64,000 nt of DNA from Rhizophlyctis rosea (Eukaryota; Chytridiomycota; Chytridiomycetes; Rhizophlyctidales; Rhizophlyctidaceae), in NCBI GenBank assembly GCA_027596075.1, contig JADGJC010000098.1, forward strand, positions 1-64,000, read 5' to 3'. A model generated the notes under the pieces. The model was not told where the DNA came from, did no database searches, and was given only the letters and a program-made list of their open reading frames with translations. A program made the position numbers and the translations under genes. This document shows positions 47,446 through 59,561 of this stretch, piece by piece (within the stretch, counting starts at the first letter, position 1; each line of letters starts with the position of its first letter).

Positions 47446-49454
47446 AATTGGTGAGGGGTTTGCCTAAGTGGATGCTACTGTCGCATTTGCCAAATGGGCC
47501 AGTGGCCCTTGACATCTCATGCATGTGAGCAGTCGAATGTGAAAGAAGGTGCAGGGGTCGGGATATTTTCTCTGGATCCATCTTGGTGCATGATGGATCA
47601 TGCTGGATGCGGACACCGAAGCACGTTTAATGCGCATAAATCACGCTGAGTCATGTGTGCGCTTTGCTTTTTTCAGTCCTCAACCTCTTCAATGTCAGTA
47701 ATGTCGCGCACTGCGCACAAAAAGAAAGGGCAAACTGGAGGCATTGAGAGATTTCTGATTATTCTCAATGCGTCTGTAGCTCACCTCAAATGACGCTCCC
47801 ACTTCTTTCACCCAATTCTCATAGTAATCAACATTGAAAACAGCGCCTGCTCGGGGGTATCAGACTCGCAACGAGCAGCCACGAGCGGGCGTAAATATCT
47901 ATATGCTTATCAATTTTGGCGTTTTTAGCGCCTTCCTGCTCTTCGCGAAAAGCGTCAAACCTCACTGCTTGCCTCACAGGAAAAATAGCTGGACCTGACG
48001 TGAATGTGCGTATTGCACATCTTCAATGGCAAGCAAATCCTCGGAATACATCAACCCAAAGACAGAAAAGGAACGCGATCAGCCACACAAGACATTGAGC
48101 ATGTTGCCTATTGGCGACACCAGCAACGTTATGGTGACGTTGTAAGATTTTCCAATGCCGACATCATTGTAAATAGTAAGGTGTGTAAGACACCGGATGT
48201 GTGAGCTTGAGCCATGAGGTCTCACGAAATGAAAAAAGAGCTTAAGCGGAGGGAAGTTTCATCAATGCGCCATATCTCGTAAGATCTGACTTCTGCAATG
48301 AAGCAATTGACCAAACTTTTGGTATTGCCGTGACCAGGAATACGGCAAATTTCCGCAGTTGGGACAAACGGATGGTGGCCTTTGTATCTTGATTTCAAAT
48401 TTCAAAACAATTCACAGTAGAGACTTTCTCTTTCATAACAGCCGTCTTTGTCTTTGGTGATGCTCGTATTTCATATGAAAGCTTAGCAAAGGGGGGATTG
48501 AAAAAAGCAAAGCCAATGAACCCTTTGGTCATTGCTTCTTAGATTGCTCAACTAGCATTGCCAGTGTCATGCGTACCACTAATGGACACCAATATTCACG
48601 ATAAGAAGGTAGCTCTTATCATGTAAGTATAAGTATATATATTTGTCCTCCTATCCGGCACTGAAACGAGAGTGTCTCCAGACAGTAAACTTCAAGCAGA
48701 TGTCTTCGACAAGACGGCAAGAAGCAACTTTTATTATATCCGTGAGTTAGATAATTCCCTTTTTCGCCACACTTGGAACTGGGAGACCACATATTCTGCG
48801 GAAACATCCAATCACCAAAAAAAAGAAATCCATAAACACCCGTAGCATGCCATCTGCCTGCTTCCTAACGACGCAAACCAGGTTGTTTGGACACGCGGCA
48901 TACGAAGGAAATATATGAGACAAGTCGAACCCAATCCAAACAGACCGTACCATCCAGACGTTTCAATCCAGTCTGCCATTGCGCAATGAGCATTGCCGGC
49001 GCGGCGCAAATAGGTTTGGCCCCATGCCTCATCTTTTTAAGCCCATTGCACTCATGCAAAGGGGACAACTGCATATGAGCCAATGGGTAAAGCGCACAAA
49101 ACGTACCCTCACAACGTCTGGTAATGGCATGAGCTTATAGTAGATTCAATAATGATCATGAAACTCCCTCAGACCGCTTTCGGTGCAATAGGCTCAACAC
49201 GCATACTGTATGTTCTGAAAGTCAAACATATCCAACATAGTCCCGCCGAAAAGGAGAGACCCGATTATGTTCAACCCAACCGGATGTGACAAGATATGAT
49301 CTCATCCGTTGTGAGGCTACCTTAATCTCTCATTACCAGAACCCACACCTCTCAATCCGCACATCATTCCTAAATCAACAACCTTCTATTCAAAACTGGA
49401 TACCCAGAACTACCAAATCTACCTACCTACCCTACTTACCCAAAACACATCTAT
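47446..49454. other. Intergenic, 3' flank of fumarase
   Basis: No gene recognised. The last ~130 bases before 49455 are the likely 3' untranslated region of the fumarase gene. Confidence 0.55.
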
Positions 49455-51822
49455 CTAATTAGGCCCAATCATCTTCTCCGGCCTAACATACCTATCAAAC
49501 TCCTCCGGCTTCAAAAGTCCCAACCCAACCGTAGCCTCCTTCAAACTCGTCCCCTCCTTATGCGCCTTCTTCGCTGCCTTCGCCGCGTTATCATACCCAA
49601 TATACGGATTCAACGCCGTCACCAACATCAAAGATTCATGGAGGAGGGAAGAAATCCGTTTCTCGTTAGCTTGAATACCTACGACGCAGTTATCCGTGAA
49701 AGAGTGGGATGCGTCGGCGATGAGGCGGGTGGAGTGGAGGAGGTTGCGGATTAGGACGGGTTTGAAGACGTTGAGCTGTATGTGGTGGATAAATGGAACG
49801 AAGTGTGAGAGACCAAATGCAAGAAAAAAAGCATCTGGATACATCTCGCAGACATTTGTGCATACCTCAAAGTGACCTTGAGCACCAGCAACAGAGATGG
49901 CGGTATGGTTACCAATAACCTGGGCGCAAACCATGGTCATGGCCTCGCATTGAGTGGGGTTGACCTGAAAAAAACAAAAAAAGAAATCGTCGTCAAACCG
50001 GTCCTAATCATGTTGCCGTCTTGCCCTCTTCGCCAAACCAGCCACCTCTGATGAACAATGTCGTACCTTGCCGGGCATGATGGATGATCCAGGTTCGTTT
50101 TCTGGCAAAATAAGTTCGCCCAACCCACAGCGGGGACCAGATCCTAGAGATGAAAAAGACACAACAAAACCGTTTGGCAACTTGTAAGAACACTTCACAC
50201 ATTGCTTGTCCTTGAAGACATACCAAGGAAACGAATGTCATTAGCGATCTTGTTTAGGGAAACAGCAATAGTGTTCAATGCCCCGCTGGCTTCTACAATG
50301 GCGTCATGCGCCGCGAGAGCTTCGAACTAAGAAACAGCAACTGTCAGTTTCATTGCAAAGCACAGTTTGCTACACAAAGTAGAAAATCTTCTTACCTTGT
50401 TGGGGGCCGTTTGGAACGGCAACCCAGTCACGTCCGAAATACGAGCTGCTACCTTCTCGGCGAAACCCTTCTTCGCGTTCAAACCCTGACGCAAAGAGGC
50501 CGATTCAGTACATACGGACGCTGCAAATCGCCCACATAACCAATGCTGCATACAGTCCCAACAGCGGTACCACCCTGTGCGAGGTTGTAGAGACGCGGCA
50601 AAGTGGCCTTTACGCGTTCAATACCGTATGCAATTTGTTGAGAGTATCCGGAGAACTCCTGGCCGAGAGTCAAGGGAGTAGCGTCTTGCAAGTGAGTGCG
50701 ACCGATCTTGATGATGCTGTCGAAGGATTTTGACTTTTCTTCCAATGCCTTATGAAGTTTCTCTAGAGCAGGAATGAGTTTCTCGTTGAATTCGATGGCG
50801 GCGGCGACGTGCATGGCGGTTGGGAAGCTGTGATCAGAGAAAGGCAGGAAAAAGGAGTTATGAACAGGAGGATCGATCAATCAAACAAGGAATGTACATT
50901 ATCATTTGTTGCAATTGCGGAAATCCGCCCACCTCGTCCATACTCACGTGTCGTTGGAAGATTGGCCATTGTTTACATGATCATTGGGGTGTACTGGCTT
51001 CTTGCTGCCAAGTTCACCACCAAGAATCTCGATAGCGCGGTTGGCAATAACCTCATTGACTGAGGTGAAGTCAGATCAGAGAAAAAGAAACAAAATGCTG
51101 CTATGAGTATATACCATTCATGTTGGTCTGAGTGCCAGATCCAGTTTGCCAAACAACAAGAGGGAAGTGTTCCCTCAATTTTCCACTGATAACCTTATCG
51201 GTTGAACAAGTCAGTCGGTATTTCTCTTCGGCAAAAAAAGAAGTGTCACTGACCTCATCGGCCGCCTGTACAATAGCTTCTCCAATTTTCTTGTCCAGAT
51301 GCGTCTCCATATTGACCTGAGCTGCGGCCTTCTTCACAATGGCAAAAGCTTTAATCACGGGCTCGGGGATACGTTCTTGTGGGCCTCCGATATTGAAATT
51401 CTGCAATGAACTATGATAGACGGAAGCAGTCTGAACATCGTGTCATTGCGGAGATAATCTCAAAGTTCCTCACCGTTGGGTCTGCGCTCCCCAGTACTTA
51501 TCCGCAGGTACTTGGAGCTCACCAAAAGTGTCACGTTCGGCACGAAACTTTTGCTGTTCAAACACCACCGGACGTCAACTTGAATGGGCTTAGAGAGTTG
51601 GAAGATATCCTCAAGTGTGAGACACGTACCAAAAGTTGAGTGCTCGCCGAAAAGTGACGCGCGCTTGAGATTCGTCCCTGCAAAACAAGAAGTGCTATGT
51701 CAGTGAGGCCATTAAGGTTCGCTTGATCCAGTGTTTGATAGGCAATGCACTGCGTTAGGGCCCCTTACCAAAGATCCCGCGGCGAGGCGAGTCCGCAACA
51801 AAGAGACCTGACCGTAGAGCAT
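49455..51822 (-). CDS. FUM1: Mitochondrial fumarate hydratase (class II fumarase), 497 aa
   Basis: Twelve exons with all phases verified: 51822-51769, 51677-51630, 51553-51474, 51410-51254, 51193-51115, 51059-50948, 50827-50554, 50485-50396, 50326-50224, 50143-50067, 49964-49866, 49775-49455 (1494 nt). It hydrates fumarate to L-malate in the TCA cycle as a homotetramer. Residues 1-34 form an Arg/Ser-rich mitochondrial targeting sequence encoded by two tiny exons. Mature fumarase starts at about [12 protein letters not shown]. Hallmarks seen: [19 protein letters not shown], the [10 protein letters not shown] loop with its active-site His, and the family signature [10 protein letters not shown] at ~351-360. 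Length is normal for the family. A TATATA element lies ~30 bases upstream of the ATG, near 51843-51850. A decayed spliced-looking copy occurs at 55080-55264. Confidence 0.98.
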
Positions 51823-54800
51823 GACTGTGCTGTCGAACGAGAGGTGTATATATTAGTGCCTATTGGGTGCTTATGGGAAGATGAGGTGAAGGCTCACGGA
51901 GGGAAGGGACGATGAGATGAGGAAGTGTTGGTGGGAATTTGGGAAGGGGCAAAAAGTAGGCTCGGGAGTCGGAGATTGCGATCTCGGAAAAGCCGGAATG
52001 ACGAATGTCCTTATTTTTGGTCTACGCCTTATTGGATAGTCATGTGACTTACTTTCAGGGTCCTGCTCGTCAGTGGTCAGAGTGATCGGAGTGGTCGGAC
52101 TTGCACACTTTGCACGCTGAAAAGGGGTTGTAAGTGTTGTAGCAGAGTTAGCAGGTGGGGAAGCACTGCAAGTAACGATAGGTAATGCATGCGACTCAAT
52201 CACTTTCCGCCGGCGTGAGCAAATTTATCTATATAATTACCGTATCCATTGTTTTCCTTTGACGCCAAAAATGGTCATTGTTCCAATGCCGCCAATTATC
52301 ATTTTTCGCGGGGAAACATCGCCGTCCAAAGCCGCACTCCCTGAGGTTGGGTCATGTCAAGCAAAAGAGAAAGGACATGCCGCTCTCCTAGTAGCCGCAA
52401 GTGATGTGCTCAAGTGGGTTGCAATATCAGGAAGGGAACAAACGTTCGAGTATAGGAGATCAAGGTGAATGTGCCATACTGACACTCACGCAAATCTGCC
52501 TTTGCGGCAACCACCATCCGACAAAGTGCCACATGCTCAAAAGGATCAAAGAATGACAAACTCCAAGGCGGCCGAACCCCCAAATCCGCATGGAGCTTCG
52601 AAACAACTGGTTGTTGGTGATCAATCCTCATGGACAAACCCAAGACGTCAAGCCTTTTTTGCTTCCATTGCCGGCGGACGGACTTCCCGAAGTCTAATCA
52701 CGTGTTCCCTTCTGCAAAAAAGTGATATCGAACGCAAGAACATTCGAACAATCGTGTCTGTGGCAGCCGGCCTGCCACATCACGTTGAAGGGAATGTGAC
52801 CTCAACTACATCATGGCAGAGGTTTCGCGCAGATGAAAAAGATTTATAGAACGACGGCGCGATCAGGCTCACATCCAGTGGAAATCGTTGATTCACAACG
52901 AACAGACTAGCGTTTACTTCTCAACCATTCGTTTTCTATTGGCAGAGACTGTGGGTCTCGTGGCACAGATTGGTCGTCCGGCAGGCAGCGTTTGAAGATT
53001 GAGAGATTGCATTAAATATCACATCCGAATCAGCAGGCTGTGCAAACTGGTCTGACTGGTTCAGTCTGAAGTATACAATTTTCAAGTGTCAAGTTGTTGA
53101 TCAATGACCTTTCGTTTTTCGGCAAGCGTAACCCATTTTGGAATGTAGCCAAGAATGTTCCTGGGAAGAATGATGTCTTCCTTCTCCAAAACAATTTGCG
53201 CACCCGGTCATAAAAGAGAGGAACGGGTGCGAATGCAATGGCTCAAGTCTGAGCAGTTTTCACACGCGTGAGCTACTAGATGTCGACCTGCTTATTAGGG
53301 TGTCAAGTTGCGTACTTCAATGGGCCGCCCTGCTGCATATGTTCGTGCAGGTGTTGACAGCACTTTTAAGGGCCAGCGAACTGTGTATTGGTGTTGAAGG
53401 ACCCAGATCCTGAGCATGATGAATTATGACCATCATCTTGAGTAGTCTGAAATGACACCCCAGTCGTCCACCGTATTTTTGGAAAACATTGTATCATTAC
53501 GCTATTTGATTCAGCCCCGTTGTTTCCATAATGAAGTCTGGTGTTTCATTGGCAGGTCCCACGCGCGCTTCCGGTTCAACAAGACGACAAAATACAAGCT
53601 AATCCCGTACGGTCCCACATTCGGCCGATATGTTTCATGCAGCACACCTGCGATCACGTTTTGGGAGACGATTACGAACAAAAAGAAAGATGCTTGCCCG
53701 AGCATCATATGTGGCATCAACTCCTTTTCGTCATAGGAAAAGCGGCAAAAGAGAGGAATTTGCCTCAAGAACACGGTGATTACCCGCGCACTGAAAGCCG
53801 CTTGTCTTAGGCAATTCAATCAACGTGTTCGTGTTGTCGCAAAGGCACCACCCAATTCTGACTCTTCTATTTCAGCATTGACCAACGTGATTCTGGGGAA
53901 AGACATTGCGTGCAGGCTACCCTCTCAATTAGCAAGCTAGCGTCTACCTCGAAACAAATTTCGAAAGAAACATAAGAATATGAAGACCCGAAGCTACCAG
54001 CCTTTCAAAGTTTCTGCAATGTGATCGCATATGCATTTCCGATCATCAGTAGTAGAGTAGCAGCCAGAGGTGCCAACGACGCTCAAAAATAAAAACGGCA
54101 TTCCTTTCACAAGTCGTTCGTTACAGCTCGTGGATAACATTTGGAAGGCATTGTGTTCCGACAACAATGAATGCCTTCTGCTGATCTTGCTGGTTCAAGG
54201 GACTTCAGGGGCATGAGTATCGGGTGTGACAAGTGTCCGCAAACCTGCATTGAGAGTCATGTCTGGAGATCTCCTGTAACCACCATGTTTCACGTTTGGC
54301 AGCTCTAAGTACGGCGAAGCTTACTGGCACCCGTCCACCTCATTTTTGGGGGCCATCCCATTCCGAGAATAGTATGTAAAGCATTTGAGACAAGATCCTA
54401 CTATGCCCGATCTAAACAGGGCCAAACAACATTAGCCATGTTATGGATCGAGCACGGAAAAGGAATGCAAATTGATGTGACAATTAGAAAAATTGGATCA
54501 CGGGGCTGTGAGCAACCTTGTAAATCTCATGAGCAAACTGCAAGGTTGGATGGTCAGCAGCAAGTCTTCTTGTTGCCTTCTGCCGCCGCATGAACTTTAG
54601 CCTCCACCCGCAAAAATCCCTTTTGCAATTTGTCGTGAGCGCGCCGATTGCTCGACTGTACAAAGAATGGCAGCCTTTCCGTGTCCAGAACTTGATGATG
54701 ACTTGATGATGACCCGCCTTCGGTTTTGCTCTTGAGCTCCCTATGGCTCAAATCCGGTCTGAAGTAACGGCCGGGAAAGCATGAGACCCGTGGCGCAGCC

Positions 54801-55079
54801 AACGCGTTCCATCACCAACCGCTTCAATGTTGGTGCCTTGTTTGACATGTAGTGAATTGTGTGTCAAAGCATATGCCAAGCAGACATTGGTTGTCATCTA
54901 ACTGAAGGGTTGGGCGACTGCAAATCTCACTCTTTTACACTCTAATGAGCAAAAAAGACGTTCAACGAGAAACTGATCCGCTCGCGAATCTCCTGGATGA
55001 CAACGGTAAACGAAGCAACAGGTGTACAACCGGTAATAAAAAGGGTCGTGCATACATGTATATCTCAGAAATACAAGCA
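51823..55079. other. Upstream of fumarase and gene-poor region
   Basis: The first few hundred bases hold the fumarase promoter; a minus-strand open frame there (52203-51871, Ser/Pro-rich) looks like chance. Nothing else is recognisable. All open frames are short. Confidence 0.55.
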
Positions 55080-55264
55080 GACCTCAATAGGATGGCACTT
55101 TTCCGTGCTCTCCTCTCCAATCTTGTTCACGTACAATTTTCCCTTGAGTTGCATTGCCTTTCCGGTCTGTTTCAAGCGAAACAATGCTCGTCGTGGGGTG
55201 AGTTTCCCCAGTCCCTATCTGCGGCACCTGGAGAACGTGTCGCCTTTAGCACGGACTTTTTTGC
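55080..55264 (-). pseudogene. Decayed fumarase fragment, probably a processed copy
   Basis: On the minus strand the codons read KVRAKGDTF, matching [11 protein letters not shown] of fumarase exon 3. A one-base deletion, then a match to [11 protein letters not shown], follow. The sequence then runs CGACGAGCATTG, matching the spliced exon 3/4 junction (CAACG|TTCATTG). Next comes the later part of exon 4: AACAAGATTGGAGAGG against GACAAGAAAATTGGAGAAG, and TTGAGGT against GATGAGGT. The 63-bp intron 3 is absent, as is about half of exon 4. Stops and frame breaks make it non-coding. No poly-A tail was identified. A plus-strand open frame over it (54945-55532) is therefore probably meaningless. Confidence 0.6.
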
Positions 55265-58200
55265 CATATCATTTGAGACTTGTATGTTTTGCAGGCCGGA
55301 AAGCCTTCACATACCAGTGTTCGCCAGAGCTGATGAGCATACGAGATCTGTTCTAATACATTACACATTCAGGATTGTTGAGCTGCACTTCCCAGGCGGT
55401 TCCGAATGCACTGACGCCTTTTTGGCAGTTATCTATGGGATATGTGAACACCTACGGGCGGGCGAAAGGAGTGCGCCAACGATGATGAGGAGGAAGTCGA
55501 GTCAAAGTGGTAGGACTGATATTCCTTACTAATCCTCGCACTTTCCAAAGATGTGAAAGATTGGTTGACGAAGGAGCTGGAACAGAGAGACTTACCATGT
55601 GTCCCGTGACTGTGTCAATTGAAGGACATGATGAGCAAGTCTTACTAGTGCTTTCCAGCCGAGAGCACTTTGCAAGCTTGCAGTCATTACTGGAAGAACA
55701 ATCTGTTGGCAACAGAATGATGGTCGCGAAACTGAACAATGCAATGCAGGGGAGCTATTGTGGACCCGAGTGCTGTCAGAACATCCCGAGTGGAGCCAAC
55801 ACAAATATCCATCCCTCGCAATTACACAAGTGGACACTGGAAAGGCACCGCGCATGGAGAAAAAGACAATCAACAGTCAAATCAGCAATCGCCAATGCGC
55901 TATCAACTCCGTCAGTGTGAAGCAACCATGATGTTCACAATCATCAGTTGCTTTAACATGGCCTCCACGTTACAACGCGTTTGGGACTTGAGGCAATCTC
56001 CTCCAAAGGGATGGTTCGTTCTTTGCGGCTACAAGAGCGTGGTATTGGGGCTCATCAAACATGACTTGCAGGTTGCTGTTGCAGGTTGTCGAAGAGCGCG
56101 ATTGATTGGCCGGCTGAGCCACGTCCGGCAACCAGCATCAGCAAAAAGCAGTCCTCGAGAAGCTTTTTGATGTTGCTGAATGCCGAACACCACCATTTTT
56201 GGTGAAAGTATGCTCCCTCAAATCCTCATGTCTGCATGTAAGGCCGAACAATGCAGTCTGAATGAAGTTGCTGATTAAGTTAACAGTGATGTACATACCA
56301 AAACACGACAACCGCCGGAAGGATGATGGCTTGACAATCCGAATTTGATGCGACCAGCTACCGGAAATAAAGCCCCCCTTCATATTTTGTTACGATGGTG
56401 GTTAGTAACCGGTGCTGACGAACATACAGATTGTAAAGGTGGGAGTCCGACTGGGTCAAAATGTGTGGTCAATTTCGTCCGCATTGCTTCCAATCTGTCG
56501 CATGCCAATATAAAACAGGAGCAGACATTCGCCATCCAGTCCATTCATGCGCCGCATCCGAAACAAAAGGATTGAAATCAATGGTCATGTTGAGGAGAGA
56601 ATAAACAGTTCGAAGCATATGGGCTGAGATTCGGGTCCAACTTCTAATTGAAAGAACTCCTCAACAAAGAGTAGAAGACGGATTGTGTCTGACGGCCAGA
56701 TATTGACCGCAATTCTCTCATCGGTATCGGTTCGCTCTCAACGAAAAAAGGTTCCATTGTTCTGGTGGGCGCCGGTGTTTGCCAGTCAGCCTGGCGGCAT
56801 GGTTGTCCCTATTCTGTCCACAATTTTGCTTCTTGCATTGACATCCACTGTCCTACAACTCCCACCCATTGGTGACAAAACTGGGACCCGCTAGGTGCCG
56901 CATGCTGCCGGCAATTGTTACAAGAGCCTAGAAAGCGAAGAGTATCTGGCCCCTCTTCAGGTCATATGATTGCAATGACACCTTGGCGAAACTGTGGTAG
57001 TATGTTGATTACAGAATTCAGAGACCGCATAATACAAAAAGGTTATGACGCACTGAATTTGAGAATGGGAAAGTCACCACTTCTATGTAGAGTACTTAGA
57101 GTAATGACCTTTAGCTCCTAATCACATCGACCCATTGACGATATCATATGGTGACCGGGATTGATGATGAATACAATGGTGGGGGGGATTTACCTGATTT
57201 AGGCACGAAAAGAAGATGGGCGCTTTCGATGTGGTTATACGGGACGCTTATAAAAATCTACGTATGGCGGTGAATGACCCCCGATGCTTTGATTTGGAAG
57301 ATCAATGAAACGTCAATTGACGTAGTGTTCCACGTTCTCACTGCATTTTGTCGTCGATAGAAATATAGCAGCCACCAATGAATTGGGGGAGAAATCAGTG
57401 GATGTTGCAGGCTTTACAATAGCTGGATTGGAGCAATTGCTGTATTTCTACTTCTGAGCACCAGAGGTCGAACTGCACCCCTTTCCAATGACTCCATAGA
57501 ACACACACTCAACACTGACGGCAACAAAAAAAGAGACGCGTCGATGTGTGACAGTGACCCTCTGCCAACCATCCATTTTGTCAAGATACAAGTTGTTTTT
57601 GCCGCGTTGCTGACAACGATAGTCATTCCAAAAATGTCGCAACATACTTCGCCACCGTTCGCTCCCGTCGGACCAGAATTGTGCGGGAATCTCAGGTAAA
57701 GAGACTTAGGATGCTCTCAGGCGCGCGAGGATGACATTACGAGGATGCCATCGAAGTGGGGCAAAGTGAGCAGATGGATGATGATATTCTGAAACTTTGA
57801 ATAGTGCACCTCACCAAAATCCGCTTTTCTGCACATCAATACCATTTGGTGGCCTTTCTCTTTTGCCACACCGCCCAACATAGTTCCATCTCAAAGCTAC
57901 TCAAGGCATTGAGTCAAGATGGAGCCAAGCAACAGGGTCTGTACCGTCTTTGATAGCCAGAACACTGGTGACCATTTCTTGAAAGAGACCTGCAGATGTA
58001 TCGGTGTTTTGCATACGATCATTCACTTTAAATATCGACCTCTGGTACACCATCTAGTATGCTTTTTGTCGGTTGGTTCAACTCTCACACAGAAAGTACA
58101 GAATAGTCGGGAAAGGCGAAAAGAGACGAGACGCCAACTCAAAAACACAGCGCCCGAGACCAGCGAATTAGGTCTGCTTCCCTACCTTCATGATGTCTCT

Positions 58201-59561
58201 GAACTATCAACGAATATTACTTGCATGCAATCATATATGCCCTACGATTCAGACCATAGAAGGCCATTTGATGTAATTGCATACACCATCCAGACATCCT
58301 TACAAAGTGTCTTGATGGAAGGAGGGAGTTGAAAAAATGCTTTCAATCACAGTGTATTGGATCATGTCTTTATGCTGCACAAGGTGACCGGTCATTCCTT
58401 CCCCCAAAACTACCTCATCGTATGGCCATTTTCTCGTTCTCTCCCCATTTGTGTATCTTTTAAGCTTACACCCAACCATATTGTCCACAGAAAGGCTACA
58501 GTACAACGAAGCGTCTTTGCTGGAAGTGAGTTGATGATATTCAACCCATTTACATGCGAATTTGGACAGGGTGTTGGATCGGTCCATTGGTAATAGAGAA
58601 GTATTGACCTTCATCGATGACTCCACAAAACAAAATCCAGACTCTGGATTCTCGGAGAAGCATGTCAACACTCACACATCTCAAGAATTTAGCAGTTCGA
58701 TAGGACATCTTTTCCGCCCTTCTTTCCTTCTCATTTTTCTATGATTTTTCCCGACATCGCAGCGATCAGATACGAAACATACCCATGGTGATTCCACTTT
58801 CGGGGAGCTAAAATCAAAAGCGAAACAATACCTCAAGACCCATCTTGTAGAAGGAATAACGCAAACCTCCTCCACACGCAGAATCACCCAGCAACATTGT
58901 GCATCTCAATCCGTCACACTTTGAAACAAAGCAAAAGATGTTGTTTACTGATGCAGGTCGACGATACTGGCAAACAACTCTCTCAAACTTAAATAGAAAC
59001 TTTCAGATAGGTAGTGCGGCAGAAGCACTTCCGAGAAATATGGGACGTTGGTAAGAGTCAGGAAGGCTTCGCGCTCTTATTGGCACCGGAAAGTAGGCTT
59101 CTTTTTTGCAGATCTTCAGCTGCCGAAGCATGGCCACATAACCCACACGGCAGACTGATAGTAGTACTTGTGAAATATTCATCTGAACAAAACACGGTGC
59201 AAAACAACGCAGCAAACGACTAAGAAAGAGCCCCTCCTCGACCGATGGTGCTCGAGGTGGATTGAGAATCGCAAAGTCCCAGATGTTGCGAGCCACAGAA
59301 CACTTCCACCCAATGGCACGCAAATAGCAAAAGGATATTCCATCATATTATCCTTACTAGTCAGCCAAACAATACAACAAAAAAATCAAAAGAAAGCAAA
59401 ACCCTCCAACCCCCTCCCCTCACCTTCCCACCCTCCAAAAGCACCAATAACAAGAAAATAATTGCTATATTTCTCCCATCTGATGCCCTGCAAGATATGC
59501 ATATCATACTCCCCTACTCCCACCCCATCCTACGTTTTCAAGTCCATGCTAAGATGGGACC
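55265..59561. other. Gene-poor region
   Basis: About 4.3 kb without a supported gene. Open frames of up to 143 codons (e.g. 55739-56170 plus) carry no motif. The final part is the 3' flank of the ATPase gene. Confidence 0.55.

Noticed and set aside
46991..47446. A 151-codon plus-strand frame
   Set aside because: It runs into the foldback repeat and shows no recognisable motif.
51871..52203. A 110-codon Ser/Pro-rich minus frame upstream of fumarase
   Set aside because: It has no domain, and it lies in the expected promoter and leader of the fumarase gene.
54945..55532. A 195-codon plus-strand frame
   Set aside because: It overlaps the antisense of the fumarase relic and has no motif of its own.
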